The translations under genes and the position numbers were made by a program. This document shows, piece after piece, positions 50,662-60,020 of a stretch of DNA of 64,000 nucleotides. Location: NCBI RefSeq assembly GCF_014897585.1, contig NZ_JABUXW010000003.1, positions 124,001 through 188,000 on the forward strand. The letters run 5' to 3'. The notes under the pieces were generated by a model. That model was not told where the DNA came from. It searched no databases and saw nothing but the letters and a program-made list of their open reading frames with translations. Source of the DNA: Brachybacterium tyrofermentans. Lineage in GTDB: Bacteria; Actinomycetota; Actinomycetes; Actinomycetales; Dermabacteraceae. How positions within the stretch are numbered: position 1 is the first letter of the stretch; every line of letters starts with the position of its first letter.

Positions 50662-52692
50662 TCAGCCCTCCGCGAGACGCCGCAGGGCCCCCAGTGCCAC
50701 CTCGGGATCCGTGGTGGGCCACAGCGGAGGCATCGACTCTCGGAGGAATCCGGCATACCGCGCAGTGGCCAGCCGCGGATCGAGCACCGCGACCATCCCG
50801 CGATCCTCCTGGGACCGGATCAGCCTCCCGGACCCCTGCGCCAGCAGCAGTGCCGCGTGCTGCGCGGAGATCGACATGAAACCGTTGCCCCCGTGACGGC
50901 TGATCCGCTCCTGCCGGGCCGCGGTCAGAGGGTCGTCGGGACGCGGGAACGGGATCCTGTCGATGGTGACCAGGCGCAGCGCCCGCCCCGCGACATCGAC
51001 CCCCTGCCAGAGGGTGAGGGTCCCGAACAACGAGGCGTCCTCGTCCTCCCGGAAGTTGCGCACCAGGTTCGCCATCGAGTCCTCGCCCTGGACCTCGATC
51101 GTGAGGTCCAGGCGGGCCCGCACATGCTCGGCGGCCAGCTCGGCGCCGCGGCGCGAGGAGAACAGGCACAGCGCTCCCCCACCCGATGCCTCCACCAGCT
51201 CGGTGAGGTGATCGAGCATCGCCGTCGAGGGCCCTTCCCGTCCCGGCGGCGGGAGATGGCGCGCGGTGTAGAGGATGCCCTGGCGGCGGTAGTCGAAGGG
51301 GCTCCCCACGTCCACCCCGGCCCAGGCACCGGTGTCCGCCGCGATCGGAACCTCCTCGGCACCGATCCGGTCCACCCTGGCCAGCCCCACCTCGCCGGCG
51401 GCCGGCTCGAAGCGATTCCCGAGCGCGAGCGTCGCGGAGGTCAGGACGGCAGTGCGGTGCTCGAGGATCGCCCCACGCATCGCACCGGCGACGCTCAGCG
51501 GCGCCACCTGGATGCTCGAACGCCCCGTGGCCTGCGAATGGGAGACGGAGACGACGTCGTCGTCGGCCGGGGCCCCCAGGCGTTCGCAGACGTCGATGAT
51601 CTCCTGCAGGTTCGCGCGGACCGTCTTGCGGGTGCCGGCGGTCCCCGTCGTCGTGTCGTCACCGGCGTCCTTGGCGTCGGAGTGGGCCGTGCGGGCCTCG
51701 ATCCGCAGCTGCTGGATCGCATCGGCGAGGCGGTCGGGCAGGGGACCGATCACGCGGCCGTCGGGGGCGAGCTCGAGGGATTCGCGCAGCTCCTCCGAGG
51801 CATCGTCGAGGGCCGTCCCGGCGACGCCGAGCCCGCGCAAGTCGCGCACGGTGCCGCGCAGCATGCCCGGGTTCAGGACATCGGTGACGGCGCTGGTGAC
51901 GCGCCCGGAGAGGTCATGCGCCTCGTCGAAGACGACCACGTCGTGCTCGGGGATGATGCCGTGGCTGTCGAAGGCGTCGATGGCCAGGAGGGCATGGTTG
52001 GTGACCACGATGTCCACCTCGCGGGCGAGCTCGCGGCTGCGCTCGGCGAAGCAGGACTCCACCATCGGGCAGGTCCCGCCCAGGCACTGGGATCCCGTGA
52101 CGGACACCTGGCGCCAGGCACGATCGGAGACCGCATCCTCCAAGGAGTCACGATCTCCGCTGTCGGTCTCCTCCGACCACTCCCGCAGGCGCTTGACCTG
52201 GTCCCCCAGGCGTTCGCTGCCCGAGCGCGACGGATCGGTCGAGGCCTCGGCGAACAGCGCGCCGGGGTCGATGTCCACCGGGTACCCGCCGTCGATCTTG
52301 TGCCGGCAGAGGTAGTTCGCACGCCCCTTGAGCAGGGCGAAGGTGGGCGTGCGCGGCAGGTGCGGGGCCACCGCCTCGACCAGGCGCGGCAGGTCCTTGC
52401 GCACGATCTGGGTCTGCAGGGCGATCGTCGCGGTGGAGATCACGACTGGTCGGCCGCTCACCAGGGCATGGCGGAGCGCGGGGACCAGATAGGCGAGCGA
52501 CTTGCCGGTGCCGGTGCCTGCCTGCACGAGCAGGTGGCGGCCTCCGGACATCGACGTGTCGACCGCCTCCGCCATGGTCTGCTGGCCGGGGCGCGGCACG
52601 CCGCCGATCGCCTCGACCGCCGCCTCCATGAGGGTGGACAGCTGGATATCGGCTGCCCCGGGGGCGGCCTCATGATCGGTGGCGGTGGTCAT
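50662..52692 (-). CDS. dinG: DinG/YoaA-type ATP-dependent DNA helicase
   Basis: XPD-like SF2 helicase with a probable 4Fe-4S cluster, 676 residues. Walker A GTGTGKSLAY near 58. The cluster cysteines are in ANYLCRH and QCLGGTCPMVESCF. The DEAH box is VVFDEAHD. Motif VI near the end reads QGSGRLIRSQEDRG. Relatives resolve R-loops and damaged forks. TACGCT lies 6 nt before the ATG, so it may be leaderless. No LexA box is seen in front of it, although it converges on lexA. Confidence 0.92.
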   Translation of the reverse strand: MTTATDHEAAPGAADIQLSTLMEAAVEAIGGVPRPGQQTMAEAVDTSMSGGRHLLVQAGTGTGKSLAYLVPALRHALVSGRPVVISTATIALQTQIVRKDLPRLVEAVAPHLPRTPTFALLKGRANYLCRHKIDGGYPVDIDPGALFAEASTDPSRSGSERLGDQVKRLREWSEETDSGDRDSLEDAVSDRAWRQVSVTGSQCLGGTCPMVESCFAERSRELAREVDIVVTNHALLAIDAFDSHGIIPEHDVVVFDEAHDLSGRVTSAVTDVLNPGMLRGTVRDLRGLGVAGTALDDASEELRESLELAPDGRVIGPLPDRLADAIQQLRIEARTAHSDAKDAGDDTTTGTAGTRKTVRANLQEIIDVCERLGAPADDDVVSVSHSQATGRSSIQVAPLSVAGAMRGAILEHRTAVLTSATLALGNRFEPAAGEVGLARVDRIGAEEVPIAADTGAWAGVDVGSPFDYRRQGILYTARHLPPPGREGPSTAMLDHLTELVEASGGGALCLFSSRRGAELAAEHVRARLDLTIEVQGEDSMANLVRNFREDEDASLFGTLTLWQGVDVAGRALRLVTIDRIPFPRPDDPLTAARQERISRHGGNGFMSISAQHAALLLAQGSGRLIRSQEDRGMVAVLDPRLATARYAGFLRESMPPLWPTTDPEVALGALRRLAEG

Positions 52693-52698
52693 CGGATC

Positions 52699-52704
52699 AG
52701 CGTA
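52699..52704 (-). promoter_or_regulatory. -10-like hexamer for the dinG-like gene
   Basis: TACGCT on the minus strand, 6 nt before the ATG at 52692. Confidence 0.42.
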
Positions 52705-52727
52705 TCCGCGCCGGATCCGATGACCCC

Positions 52728-54296
52728 TCAGGCCGCGCCGTGCAGCTCTGCGGCAAGCGCCTCATCCACGCGGGCATGGAGCTTCGTGCCCTCCATCACG
52801 TGCTCCTCGGAGAGCACCTCGCCGGTGGTGTGCGCGCGGGCGATCAGGTCGCCGCGGGAGTAGGGCACGAGCACCTCGACCTCGACCGCCGGGCGCGGGA
52901 GGTGCTCGGCGATCAGATCCCGGAGCTCCTCGATGCCCATGCCGGTCCGGGCCGAGACGACGATCGAGTCCTCGACCTGGCTGCGCAGGCGGGCGATGGT
53001 CTCGGGCTCGGCGAGGTCCGCCTTGTTGAGCACGATGACCTCGGGCACATCGAAGCCCTCGACCTCGCCGAGCACGGTCCGCACGGCTTTGATCTGGCCT
53101 TCGGGATCCGGATGGGAGGCGTCGACCACATGCAGCAGCAGATCGGAGTCGCCCACCTCCTCGAGGGTCGAGCGGAAGGCCTCCACCAGCTGCGTGGGCA
53201 GGTGCCGCACGAAGCCGACGGTGTCCGCGTAGGTGAACTCGCGGCCGTCCGGGGTGGTGGAGCGGCGCACCGTCGGGTCGAGGGTCGCGAAGAGCGCGTT
53301 CTCCACGAGGACCCCGGCACCGGTCAGCCGGTTGAGCAGGGAGGACTTGCCGGCGTTGGTGTAGCCGGCGATCGCGACCGCCGGCACCTGGCTGCGGCGG
53401 CGGTCGGCCCGCTGGGCTTCACGCCCCGGGGTCATCGCCTTGATCTCGCGGCGCAGCTTGGACATCCGATCACGGATCCGACGACGGTCCAGCTCGATCT
53501 TGGTCTCACCGGGGCCTCGAGAGCCCATGCCCGCTCCCGCGCCGCCGACCTGACCGCCGGCCTGCCGGGACATGGAATCGCCCCAGCCGCGCAGACGCGG
53601 CATCAGGTACTCGAGCTGGGCGAGCTCGACCTGCGCCTTGCCCTCGCGGGATTTGGCGTGCTGGGCGAAGATGTCCAGGATCAGCGCGGTGCGGTCGATG
53701 ACCTTCACCTTGACGATGTCCTCGAGCGCGCGGCGCTGGCCGGGGCCGAGCTCGCCGTCCGCGATCACGGTGTCAGCACCGCTGGCGGCGACGATCTCGG
53801 CCAGCTCTGCCGCCTTGCCCTTGCCCAGGAAGGTCGCGGGGTCGGGGTGTGCACGACGCTGAAGCACGCCGTCGAGCACCTCGGAGCCCGCCGTCTCGGC
53901 GAGCGCGGCGAGCTCGAGCAGGCTGGTCTCCGCCTCCCCGGTGTTCCCCGAGGTGTAGAGACCCGCCAGCACGACTCGCTCGAGGCGGAGCTGTCGGTAT
54001 TCGACCTCGCTGACGTCCTCGAGCTCGGTGGAGAGCCCGGCGACGCGACGCAGAGCCTGACGGTCGGCGAGGTCGTACTGTTCCCCGTCGGACGAGGAAT
54101 CGTAGGTGGCGGATGCCGCGCTGCGGGAGAGGATCCGCTGGGTCAGCGCGTCTCGTCGGCCCACGGCCGGCGCGGTCTCCTCCGGGATGGCCGGGGTGCC
54201 TGCGCTGTCGGTGTGCGCCGCGGCCCCGGTCCCTCCCGTGGTGGTCCCGTCGACGTCGGTGTCGGAGTCGGGTTCGGGATGGAAGGCGATGGGCAC
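52728..54296 (-). CDS. hflX: Ribosome-associated GTPase HflX
   Basis: GTPase that splits stalled or hibernating ribosomes. The GTG at 54296, with GAGGAG 10 nt upstream, gives 522 residues; a TTG six codons earlier has no ribosome site. An Asp/Thr/Gly-rich N-terminal extension of about 90 residues precedes the HflX domain (LLELAALAETAGSEV, then TFLGKGKAAEL). The GTPase motifs are GYTNAGKSSL (G1), DTVGFV (G3) and NKADL (G4). The order lexA, dinG, hflX, dapF, miaA is frequent in actinobacteria. Confidence 0.95.
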   Translation of the reverse strand: MPIAFHPEPDSDTDVDGTTTGGTGAAAHTDSAGTPAIPEETAPAVGRRDALTQRILSRSAASATYDSSSDGEQYDLADRQALRRVAGLSTELEDVSEVEYRQLRLERVVLAGLYTSGNTGEAETSLLELAALAETAGSEVLDGVLQRRAHPDPATFLGKGKAAELAEIVAASGADTVIADGELGPGQRRALEDIVKVKVIDRTALILDIFAQHAKSREGKAQVELAQLEYLMPRLRGWGDSMSRQAGGQVGGAGAGMGSRGPGETKIELDRRRIRDRMSKLRREIKAMTPGREAQRADRRRSQVPAVAIAGYTNAGKSSLLNRLTGAGVLVENALFATLDPTVRRSTTPDGREFTYADTVGFVRHLPTQLVEAFRSTLEEVGDSDLLLHVVDASHPDPEGQIKAVRTVLGEVEGFDVPEVIVLNKADLAEPETIARLRSQVEDSIVVSARTGMGIEELRDLIAEHLPRPAVEVEVLVPYSRGDLIARAHTTGEVLSEEHVMEGTKLHARVDEALAAELHGAA

Positions 54297-54443
54297 GGTC
54301 GGGGCACTCCTCAAGATGGGGGACGAACTGTCCTGACAAGAGTCCCACGACCGCGGGCCGTGGTCGAGGCATTTTGCGGTGAGCGGATAGCGGTGCTGTG
54401 GTCATCCTTCCTCGACGTGCTCCTCCCGGGCCGTCGGAGTCCG

Positions 54444-54449
54444 TATCCT
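54444..54449 (+). promoter_or_regulatory. -10-like hexamer for the methyltransferase gene
   Basis: TATCCT, then 6 nt, then the GTG at 54456. No ribosome site lies in the gap. Confidence 0.5.
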
Positions 54450-54455
54450 GCTCAG

Positions 54456-55076
54456 GTGGACGAGCACTATTTCACCCCTTCCCCGACGACCGATGCCCGG
54501 CGCTTCCCGCTTGCGGTGCGCCTGGCCGGCCGCGACCTCGAGCTGGTCTCCAGCGCCTCCGTGTTCAGCGGGCACGGTGTGGACAAGGCCACCGCCGTGC
54601 TCCTGAACCGGCTCGACGAGATCACGGAGCCGCCGGCGCGGGCACGGATCCTCGATCTGGGATGCGGCTGGGGGCCGATCGCCCTGACCGCAGCGATCAC
54701 GCATCCTGACGCAGAGGTGTGGGCGGTCGACGTCAGCGAGCGCGCTCGTGAGCTCACGGCGCAGAACGTCGAGCGAGCCGGCCTCACGAATGTGCGCGTC
54801 GTCGCCCCCGACGAGGTGCCGGAGGATCTGATGCTCGATGCGATCTGGTCGAACCCGCCGATCCGGATCGGCAAGCCGGCGCTGCATGACCTGCTGCTGC
54901 AGTGGACGGCCCGTCTGACCCCGGAGGGGACTGCCGCGCTGGTTGTCGGGAAGAATCTCGGAGCGGATCCGCTCGCCCGGTGGCTCGGGGAGCAGCTGCC
55001 CGATCGAGAGGTCGCGAAGGTCGCCAGCGCGAAGGGCTTCCGCGTGCTCGAGGTGGGTCCCGTCAGACCAGCGTGA
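54456..55076 (+). CDS. RsmC-like class I SAM methyltransferase
   Basis: Methyltransferase of the MTS/RsmC-RlmG type, 206 residues from the GTG at 54456. The SAM loop is LDLGCGWGPIALT and the acidic residue that holds the ribose is in VWAVDVSE. The NPPIRIG motif is the NPP(F/Y) catalytic site of N-methyltransferases acting on bases. Relatives methylate guanine in rRNA. It has only the catalytic half of E. coli RsmC, as in other Gram-positive members. The start is supported by TATCCT 6 nt upstream. The 3' end overlaps convergent dapF by 14 bases. Confidence 0.9.
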   Translation: MDEHYFTPSPTTDARRFPLAVRLAGRDLELVSSASVFSGHGVDKATAVLLNRLDEITEPPARARILDLGCGWGPIALTAAITHPDAEVWAVDVSERARELTAQNVERAGLTNVRVVAPDEVPEDLMLDAIWSNPPIRIGKPALHDLLLQWTARLTPEGTAALVVGKNLGADPLARWLGEQLPDREVAKVASAKGFRVLEVGPVRPA

Positions 55077-55911
55077 CGCCGTCGGCGACGAGCACCGCCG
55101 GGCCGGTGAGCGTGACCTCACCGGTCGCCGTCCATCCCACCTGCAGGCGCCCACCGGGAACATCCACCGTCCAGGGCTCTGCACTGGTGTCGCCGGCGCG
55201 CAGGGCCGCCGCCACAGCGGTCGCCGCGATCCCGGTCCCGCAGGAGCGGGTCTCGCCCACCCCGCGCTCGAACACCCGCATCGCCACGTGGCGCGGCCCG
55301 CGCTCGACGACGAGCTCGATGTTCGCGTCAGCGGGAGGTTCGGGGTCCAGGGACGGCCGATGCGTCAGGTCGAGCTGCTCGAGAGCGGTGCCCTCCGGGA
55401 GGAAGGCGACGGCGTGCGGGTTGCCCATATCGACGTCCGTGACCGGGAGCGCCTGCCCGGCGACCTCGACGGTGCGCTCCCCCTGGAGGCTCGTGCTCCT
55501 CCCCATGCCGATGCGCACCGACCAGGGAGCCCCGTCCGTCTCCGCGCGCTCGAGGACGTCGACCGACCGTGCCCCGGCGCGGGTCCAGACGGCGAATCTG
55601 TCGCCCTGCACGTGCCCCGCACGCAGCAGATGCGCGGCGAGCACGCGGACCCCGTTGCCGCACATCTCCGCGATCGAGCCGTCGGCGTTGCGGTAGTCCA
55701 TGAACCATTCCGGGGCATCCACCGGGGCGTCGATGCCGGCGGCCCGGGTGCGCACGGCGCGGATCACGCCGTCGCCGCCGATACCGGCCCGACGGTCCGT
55801 GAGCGCGATGACGGCCTGCGGTTCCAGGTCCAGGGCACCGTCCGGGTCATCGAGGATGACGAAGTCGTTCTCGGTGCCGTGGCCCTTGGTGAAGCGGATG
55901 CTGTCGGTCAT
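55063..55911 (-). CDS. dapF: Diaminopimelate epimerase
   Basis: Turns L,L- into meso-diaminopimelate, for lysine synthesis and for MurE in the same window. It has 282 residues. The two catalytic cysteines are C84 (EMCGNGVR) and C224 (RSCGTGI). GNPHAV is also typical. TAGGCT lies 6 nt before the ATG and overlaps the miaA stop, so it probably has its own leaderless promoter at the end of miaA. Confidence 0.96.
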   Translation of the reverse strand: MTDSIRFTKGHGTENDFVILDDPDGALDLEPQAVIALTDRRAGIGGDGVIRAVRTRAAGIDAPVDAPEWFMDYRNADGSIAEMCGNGVRVLAAHLLRAGHVQGDRFAVWTRAGARSVDVLERAETDGAPWSVRIGMGRSTSLQGERTVEVAGQALPVTDVDMGNPHAVAFLPEGTALEQLDLTHRPSLDPEPPADANIELVVERGPRHVAMRVFERGVGETRSCGTGIAATAVAAALRAGDTSAEPWTVDVPGGRLQVGWTATGEVTLTGPAVLVADGVTLV

Positions 55912-55917
55912 GGGACG

Positions 55918-55923
55918 AGCCTA
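55918..55923 (-). promoter_or_regulatory. -10-like hexamer for dapF
   Basis: TAGGCT on the minus strand, 6 nt before the ATG at 55911. Its first three bases are the miaA stop codon. Confidence 0.45.
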
Positions 55924-56985
55924 TGCCGTCGCCGGCCCGTCCGGCCCGCCCAGCCCGTCCGGCCCGCCCAGCCCGTCCGGCCCGCCCAGCTCGCCCGCGT
56001 CCCTGATCGCGTGCAGCGCCCGCTCGAGCACGACGTCGCCCGTGCGCTGCGGGTCTGGGACCGCATCGATCCAGCGCACCCGGAGGTCACGGCGGAACCA
56101 CGTGTCCTGCTTGCGCACCAGGCGGCGCGTGCCCACGATCGTCGCCTCGATCGCCTCCTCGCAGCTCATCGTCCCGTCCAGGACGGCCAGACCCTGCGCG
56201 TACCCGATCGCGCGGCGAGCGGTGAGACCCTGGTCCAGGCCACGGTCGCGGAGTGCCCGGATCTCGTCGAGCAGCCCGAGCTCGACCATCCTGTGCACCC
56301 GCTGCTCGATGCGTTCGTGCAGTTCCGCTCGATCCAGGCGCAGCCCGAGCTGCACCGTGCCGGGCTCCGCGTAGATCGGCCGGGGCAGGAAGGCGGCGAA
56401 GGGTCGGCCGGTCAACTCCCCCACCTCCAGCGCGCGCACGATCCGGCGAGCATCCCCCGGACCGATCTTCGCCGCGGCCTCAGGGTCGCTGCGGGTGAGC
56501 TCGGCATGCAGCGCGGCCGGGCCTTCTCGCGTCGCGCGTGCCTCGAGGCGGGCGCGGGTCTTCGCGTCGGTGGGTGGGAACTCGATCTCGTCGAGGGCCG
56601 CGCGCACGTACAGCCCTGAGCCGCCCACGAGGATCGGTCGCCGTCCCCGGGAGCGGATCTCCGCGATCGCTGTGCGTGCGCCCTCCTGGTACGCGGAGAC
56701 GCTCGCCTCCTGGGTGACCTCCAGGATGTCGAGCTGATGATGGGGCATCGCCTCGCGCTCGGCACTGGTCACCTTCGCGGTGCCGATATCCATGCCGCGA
56801 TAGAACTGCAGGGCGTCGGCGTTGATGATCTCGCCGTCGAGCCGCCGGGCCAGCGCGATGGCAAGATCCGACTTCCCGGTCGCCGTGGCTCCGACGACGG
56901 CGACCACCGGAAGGGCGGTGTGCTCTGCGCGGAGTCCGGCCTGGAGCGGTGATGTCTCGGGCCGCACGGTCGCAGGAAGGTCCAT
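55921..56985 (-). CDS. miaA: tRNA dimethylallyltransferase
   Basis: Adds dimethylallyl to A37 of tRNAs that read UNN codons; MiaB, also in this window, then adds methylthio. The ATG at 56985 gives 354 residues. The P-loop is GATATGKSD (32-40), and NADALQFYRGMDIGTAK and PILVGGSGLYVRA are typical. TAGTCT lies 7 nt before the ATG. The C-terminus ends in three copies of the six-residue unit LGGPDG, from an 18 bp DNA repeat, which is unlike other MiaA proteins. Confidence 0.95.
   Translation of the reverse strand: MDLPATVRPETSPLQAGLRAEHTALPVVAVVGATATGKSDLAIALARRLDGEIINADALQFYRGMDIGTAKVTSAEREAMPHHQLDILEVTQEASVSAYQEGARTAIAEIRSRGRRPILVGGSGLYVRAALDEIEFPPTDAKTRARLEARATREGPAALHAELTRSDPEAAAKIGPGDARRIVRALEVGELTGRPFAAFLPRPIYAEPGTVQLGLRLDRAELHERIEQRVHRMVELGLLDEIRALRDRGLDQGLTARRAIGYAQGLAVLDGTMSCEEAIEATIVGTRRLVRKQDTWFRRDLRVRWIDAVPDPQRTGDVVLERALHAIRDAGELGGPDGLGGPDGLGGPDGPATA
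55936..55989 (-). repeat. Three perfect 18 bp units at the 3' end of miaA
   Basis: CCCGTCCGGCCCGCCCAG repeated three times without change (55936, 55954, 55972). It is in frame, encoding GGPDGL-type repeats just before the stop. Confidence 0.95.
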
Positions 56986-56991
56986 GCCTGG

Positions 56992-56998
56992 CAGACTA
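56992..56998 (-). promoter_or_regulatory. -10-like hexamer for miaA
   Basis: TAGTCT on the minus strand, about 7 nt before the ATG at 56985. The only SD-like piece (CAGG) is one base from the start. Confidence 0.42.
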
Positions 56999-57131
56999 CC
57001 TGCGCCGATGGCGAAGGTCAGCCGGATCACGCCTGGTGGCAGGCCGATTCCCCGAGGAAGGGAGTAGTGTGAGCCGCGACCCGGCGCCGCCGGGCCGTCG
57101 ACCACGACTACTGCATTGCCTGAGGTTGGAA

Positions 57132-57617
57132 GTGACTGCACCGCACGAGTCCCCTGCACTGCCGGACTCGACTCACGGGCTCGCCCCGATGACCATGGCC
57201 CGCATCGAGCAGAGCCTTGCTCGGCACGGATATGCCTTCGTCGAGGACGACGAGCACGCGGAGATCCTCCGCGCGCGCTTCGACGACTACCGTTTCCAGT
57301 TCATGCTCTCCGGCGAGGAGCAGGCTGTTCTGCAGACCCGCGGACGCTGGAGCCACTCGGTGGACTTCTCCCGCAAGGTCGAGATGGTCAAGCTCTGCAA
57401 CGAGTGGAACATGAACCGGATCTGGCCCAAGGTGTACGTGCGCCGCGAGTCCGAGGGGCTCCTCGGCGTCTACGGCGAGCTCGCCGCGGACTTCCGCGCC
57501 GGCGCCCTGGATTCCCAGGTCGACTCAGCGATCAAGTGCGGGCTGAGCACGGTGATCGCGTTCTTCCACAGCCTCGAGGAGCGCCTCGGCGCCGAGCTGG
57601 ACGAGCTCGACGTCTGA
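57132..57617 (+). CDS. YbjN-domain protein
   Basis: Protein of 161 residues of the YbjN superfamily. The GTG at 57132, with GAGG 7 nt upstream, was preferred to longer in-frame starts, whose N-termini overlap the divergent miaA gene. The domain includes FQFMLSGEEQAVLQTRGRW, EMVKLCNEWNMNRIWPKVYV and the FFHSLEER end. Members are type III secretion chaperone-like folds with no known reaction in actinobacteria. It is divergent from miaA and convergent with miaB. Confidence 0.85.
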   Translation: MTAPHESPALPDSTHGLAPMTMARIEQSLARHGYAFVEDDEHAEILRARFDDYRFQFMLSGEEQAVLQTRGRWSHSVDFSRKVEMVKLCNEWNMNRIWPKVYVRRESEGLLGVYGELAADFRAGALDSQVDSAIKCGLSTVIAFFHSLEERLGAELDELDV

Positions 57618-57670
57618 GCCTGAGGTCCGCGGTTCTCGCGGGCCCTGCGCTATACAGCGCCAGAGCAGGC

Positions 57671-59263
57671 TCAGGGACGACGCAGGCTCGGCATGCCCAG
57701 GGTGACCGGTCCCGGCGGCGCGGCAGCGCCGCCTGTTCCGCAGGAGGATCCGCCGTCCGTGCCGCTCACCCCGGCCTCCCAGGCGTCCCCGGAGCGGGTG
57801 CGACGCACGGAGAACTGCTCCGGGGCGAGGGATCCGTCCATGGCGCCGAGAGCGCTGTCCGCGATGAGGTAGTAGGGCGCCGCGCGGGTGACGGTGGCGG
57901 TGACCAGGTCCCCCGGGCGCGGCCGGTCCGCGGCGGGCAGACCGGGCGGGAGCGCCAGATGGACCAGGCGGTGGTCGCGGGAGCGGCCGGAGAGACGATG
58001 GGTCGCATGCTCCCTCTCGCCTTCCCCCTCGGCGACGAGCACCTCGACCACGCTGCCCTCCAGGCGAGTGTTCTCTTCGAACGTGATCCGGTCCTGCAGA
58101 GCCGTGAGTCGCTCGTAGCGCTCCTGGACGATCTCCTTGGGGATCTGGTCGTCCATGGTCGCGGCCGGGGTGCCGGGACGGATCGAGTACTGGAAGGTGA
58201 AGGCGCTGGAGAAGCGTGACGCCTCGACGACATCGAGCGTGCGCTGGAAGTCGTCCTCCGTCTCCCCGGGGAAGCCGACGATGATGTCGGTCGTGATCGC
58301 CGCCTCCGGGATCCGCTCGCGCACCCGCTCGAGGATGCCGAGGAACTTCCTGCTGCGGTAGGAGCGCTTCATCCGGCGCAGCACGTCGTCGGATCCGGAC
58401 TGGAGCGGCATGTGCAGCTGGGGCATGACGTTCTGGGTCTCGGCCATTGCGTCGATGACGTCATCGGTGAACATGGCCGGATGCGGGGAGGTGAAGCGCA
58501 CCCGCTCGAGCCCCTCGATCTCCCCGCACGCCCGCAGGAGCTTCGCGAAAGCGCCGCGGTCGCCGAACTCCACGCCGTAGGAGTTCACGTTCTGCCCGAG
58601 CAGGGTGACCTCCAGAGCGCCGGAGTCCACCACGTCGCGCACCTCGGCGAGGATCTCCCCCGGCCGGCGGTCCTTCTCCTTCCCCCGCAGCGAGGGCACG
58701 ATGCAGAAGGTGCAGGTGTTGTTGCAGCCGACGCTGATCGAGACCCATGCCGCGTAGGCGGACTCCCGACGGGTGGGCAGCGTGGATGGGAACACCTCGA
58801 GGGACTCGAGGATCTCGACCTGCGCCTCGGCGTTGTGGCGGGCGCGGTCCAGCAGGACCGGGAGCGAGCCGATGTTGTGGGTCCCGAACACGACGTCGAC
58901 CCAGGGGGCGCGCTCGACGATCTCGGCACGGTCCTTCTGCGCCAGGCAGCCGCCGACGGCGATCTGCATCCCCGGATTCGCCTCCTTCGCCGGGCGCAGC
59001 GAACCGAGGGTCCCGTAGAGCTTCTTGTCGGCGTTCTCGCGCACCGCGCAGGTGTTGAACACGATCACGTCGACCTCGCCGCGACGGGCGTCGGCGCCCG
59101 CCGGTGCCGCCGCGTACCCGGACTCCTCGAGCATCCCGGTGAGGCGCTCGGAGTCGTGGACGTTCATCTGGCAGCCGAAGGTGCGCACCTGATAGGTGCC
59201 TCGCGGCGCGTTGCGCGCGTCGTCGGTCATCAGGGGATCGGTGGCGAGAGAGCTGAGGGACAT
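57671..59263 (-). CDS. miaB: tRNA-2-methylthio-N6-dimethylallyladenosine synthase
   Basis: Radical-SAM methylthiotransferase that completes ms2i6A37 in tRNA. It has 530 residues. The N-terminal cluster uses C31, C72 and C106, and the radical-SAM cluster C180, C184 and C187 (CNNTCTFC). A TRAM domain (about 385-455) binds tRNA. The last 60 residues are Gly/Ser-rich and not part of the family core. The ATG at 59263 is preceded by a GGGGGG run at 4 nt, with TATCCT just above. Confidence 0.95.
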   Translation of the reverse strand: MSLSSLATDPLMTDDARNAPRGTYQVRTFGCQMNVHDSERLTGMLEESGYAAAPAGADARRGEVDVIVFNTCAVRENADKKLYGTLGSLRPAKEANPGMQIAVGGCLAQKDRAEIVERAPWVDVVFGTHNIGSLPVLLDRARHNAEAQVEILESLEVFPSTLPTRRESAYAAWVSISVGCNNTCTFCIVPSLRGKEKDRRPGEILAEVRDVVDSGALEVTLLGQNVNSYGVEFGDRGAFAKLLRACGEIEGLERVRFTSPHPAMFTDDVIDAMAETQNVMPQLHMPLQSGSDDVLRRMKRSYRSRKFLGILERVRERIPEAAITTDIIVGFPGETEDDFQRTLDVVEASRFSSAFTFQYSIRPGTPAATMDDQIPKEIVQERYERLTALQDRITFEENTRLEGSVVEVLVAEGEGEREHATHRLSGRSRDHRLVHLALPPGLPAADRPRPGDLVTATVTRAAPYYLIADSALGAMDGSLAPEQFSVRRTRSGDAWEAGVSGTDGGSSCGTGGAAAPPGPVTLGMPSLRRP

Positions 59264-59333
59264 AGTCCCCCCAGGATACGGCGCGACTCCGGGCCGGTGT
59301 GTGCCGCACGGGCCGTCGAGGATCGGTCGGCGA

Positions 59334-60017
59334 TCAGCCCTCTGCAGGGTCCGCGGCCGCTCGCAGCTCCGCGGCGATCACCTGCACGGCGAGGGATCCC
59401 GGGTATCCCTTCCGGGTCAGCAGGGCGTCGAGACGGCGGGAGAGCCGCCGACGGTGGCTGCCATCGCGTTCGCTGCGCAGCTGCTCTCGATCGCGGTATC
59501 CGATCCGAGAGCGCACCAGATCCCGGCAGCGCTCCTCCTCGTCGTCCTCCCCAGTTCCCAGGGCGTCCTCGATGAGATCGGACTCCACGCGCCTCGAGGC
59601 GAGCTCGCGACGCAGCGCCTCGTCTCCCAGCGCTCGCATCGAGCGCCGCTGCGTCACCCATTCCTGGGCGAAGGCGGCGTCATCGATGAGGTCGGCCCGG
59701 TCGATGCGCGCCATGACCTCATGGGCGACGTCCGCGGGGACCTCGCGCTGAGCCAGCCGGTCACGCATCTCCCCCGCAGACCGTTTGCGCAGCGACAGCA
59801 GGCGCATCAGGTAGCGGCACTCATGGACGATCGCCTTCTCGCGCTCGGCGTCGTACGGATCGACGGCATGGTCAGGAGCGTCGAGGATCCGGCGGGTCCG
59901 CTGCGAGAGATCGCTGCGGATCTCCGAGGCGGTGCGCGGCCCTCCCGGATCGATGTCGGCGGCAGCCGCGGCCTCCGGGCCACGGCTGCCGCCGACATCG
60001 AGCTGAGAATCCGCCAT
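59334..60017 (-). CDS. recX: RecA regulator RecX
   Basis: Binds RecA filaments and limits their activity. It has 227 residues, starting 3 bases after the recA stop. The RecX repeats of three-helix units run from about 60 ([23 protein letters not shown]) to the end. The first 55 residues are not conserved and contain a very strong DNA inverted repeat that encodes part of the Ala-rich stretch. No alternative in-frame start lies between the repeat and the conserved domain. Confidence 0.92.
   Translation of the reverse strand: MADSQLDVGGSRGPEAAAAADIDPGGPRTASEIRSDLSQRTRRILDAPDHAVDPYDAEREKAIVHECRYLMRLLSLRKRSAGEMRDRLAQREVPADVAHEVMARIDRADLIDDAAFAQEWVTQRRSMRALGDEALRRELASRRVESDLIEDALGTGEDDEEERCRDLVRSRIGYRDREQLRSERDGSHRRRLSRRLDALLTRKGYPGSLAVQVIAAELRAAADPAEG
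59952..59999 (-). terminator. 22 bp hairpin at the recA-recX junction, inside recX
   Basis: 22-base arms (59952-59973 and 59978-59999) with a 4-base loop. The single imperfect position is G-U in the minus-strand RNA but C-A on the other strand, so the stem fits the recA-recX message. It lies 21-68 bases past the recA stop. No U-run follows. It likely lowers recX output relative to recA, a role known for recA-recX hairpins elsewhere. Confidence 0.75.
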
Positions 60018-60020
60018 GGA

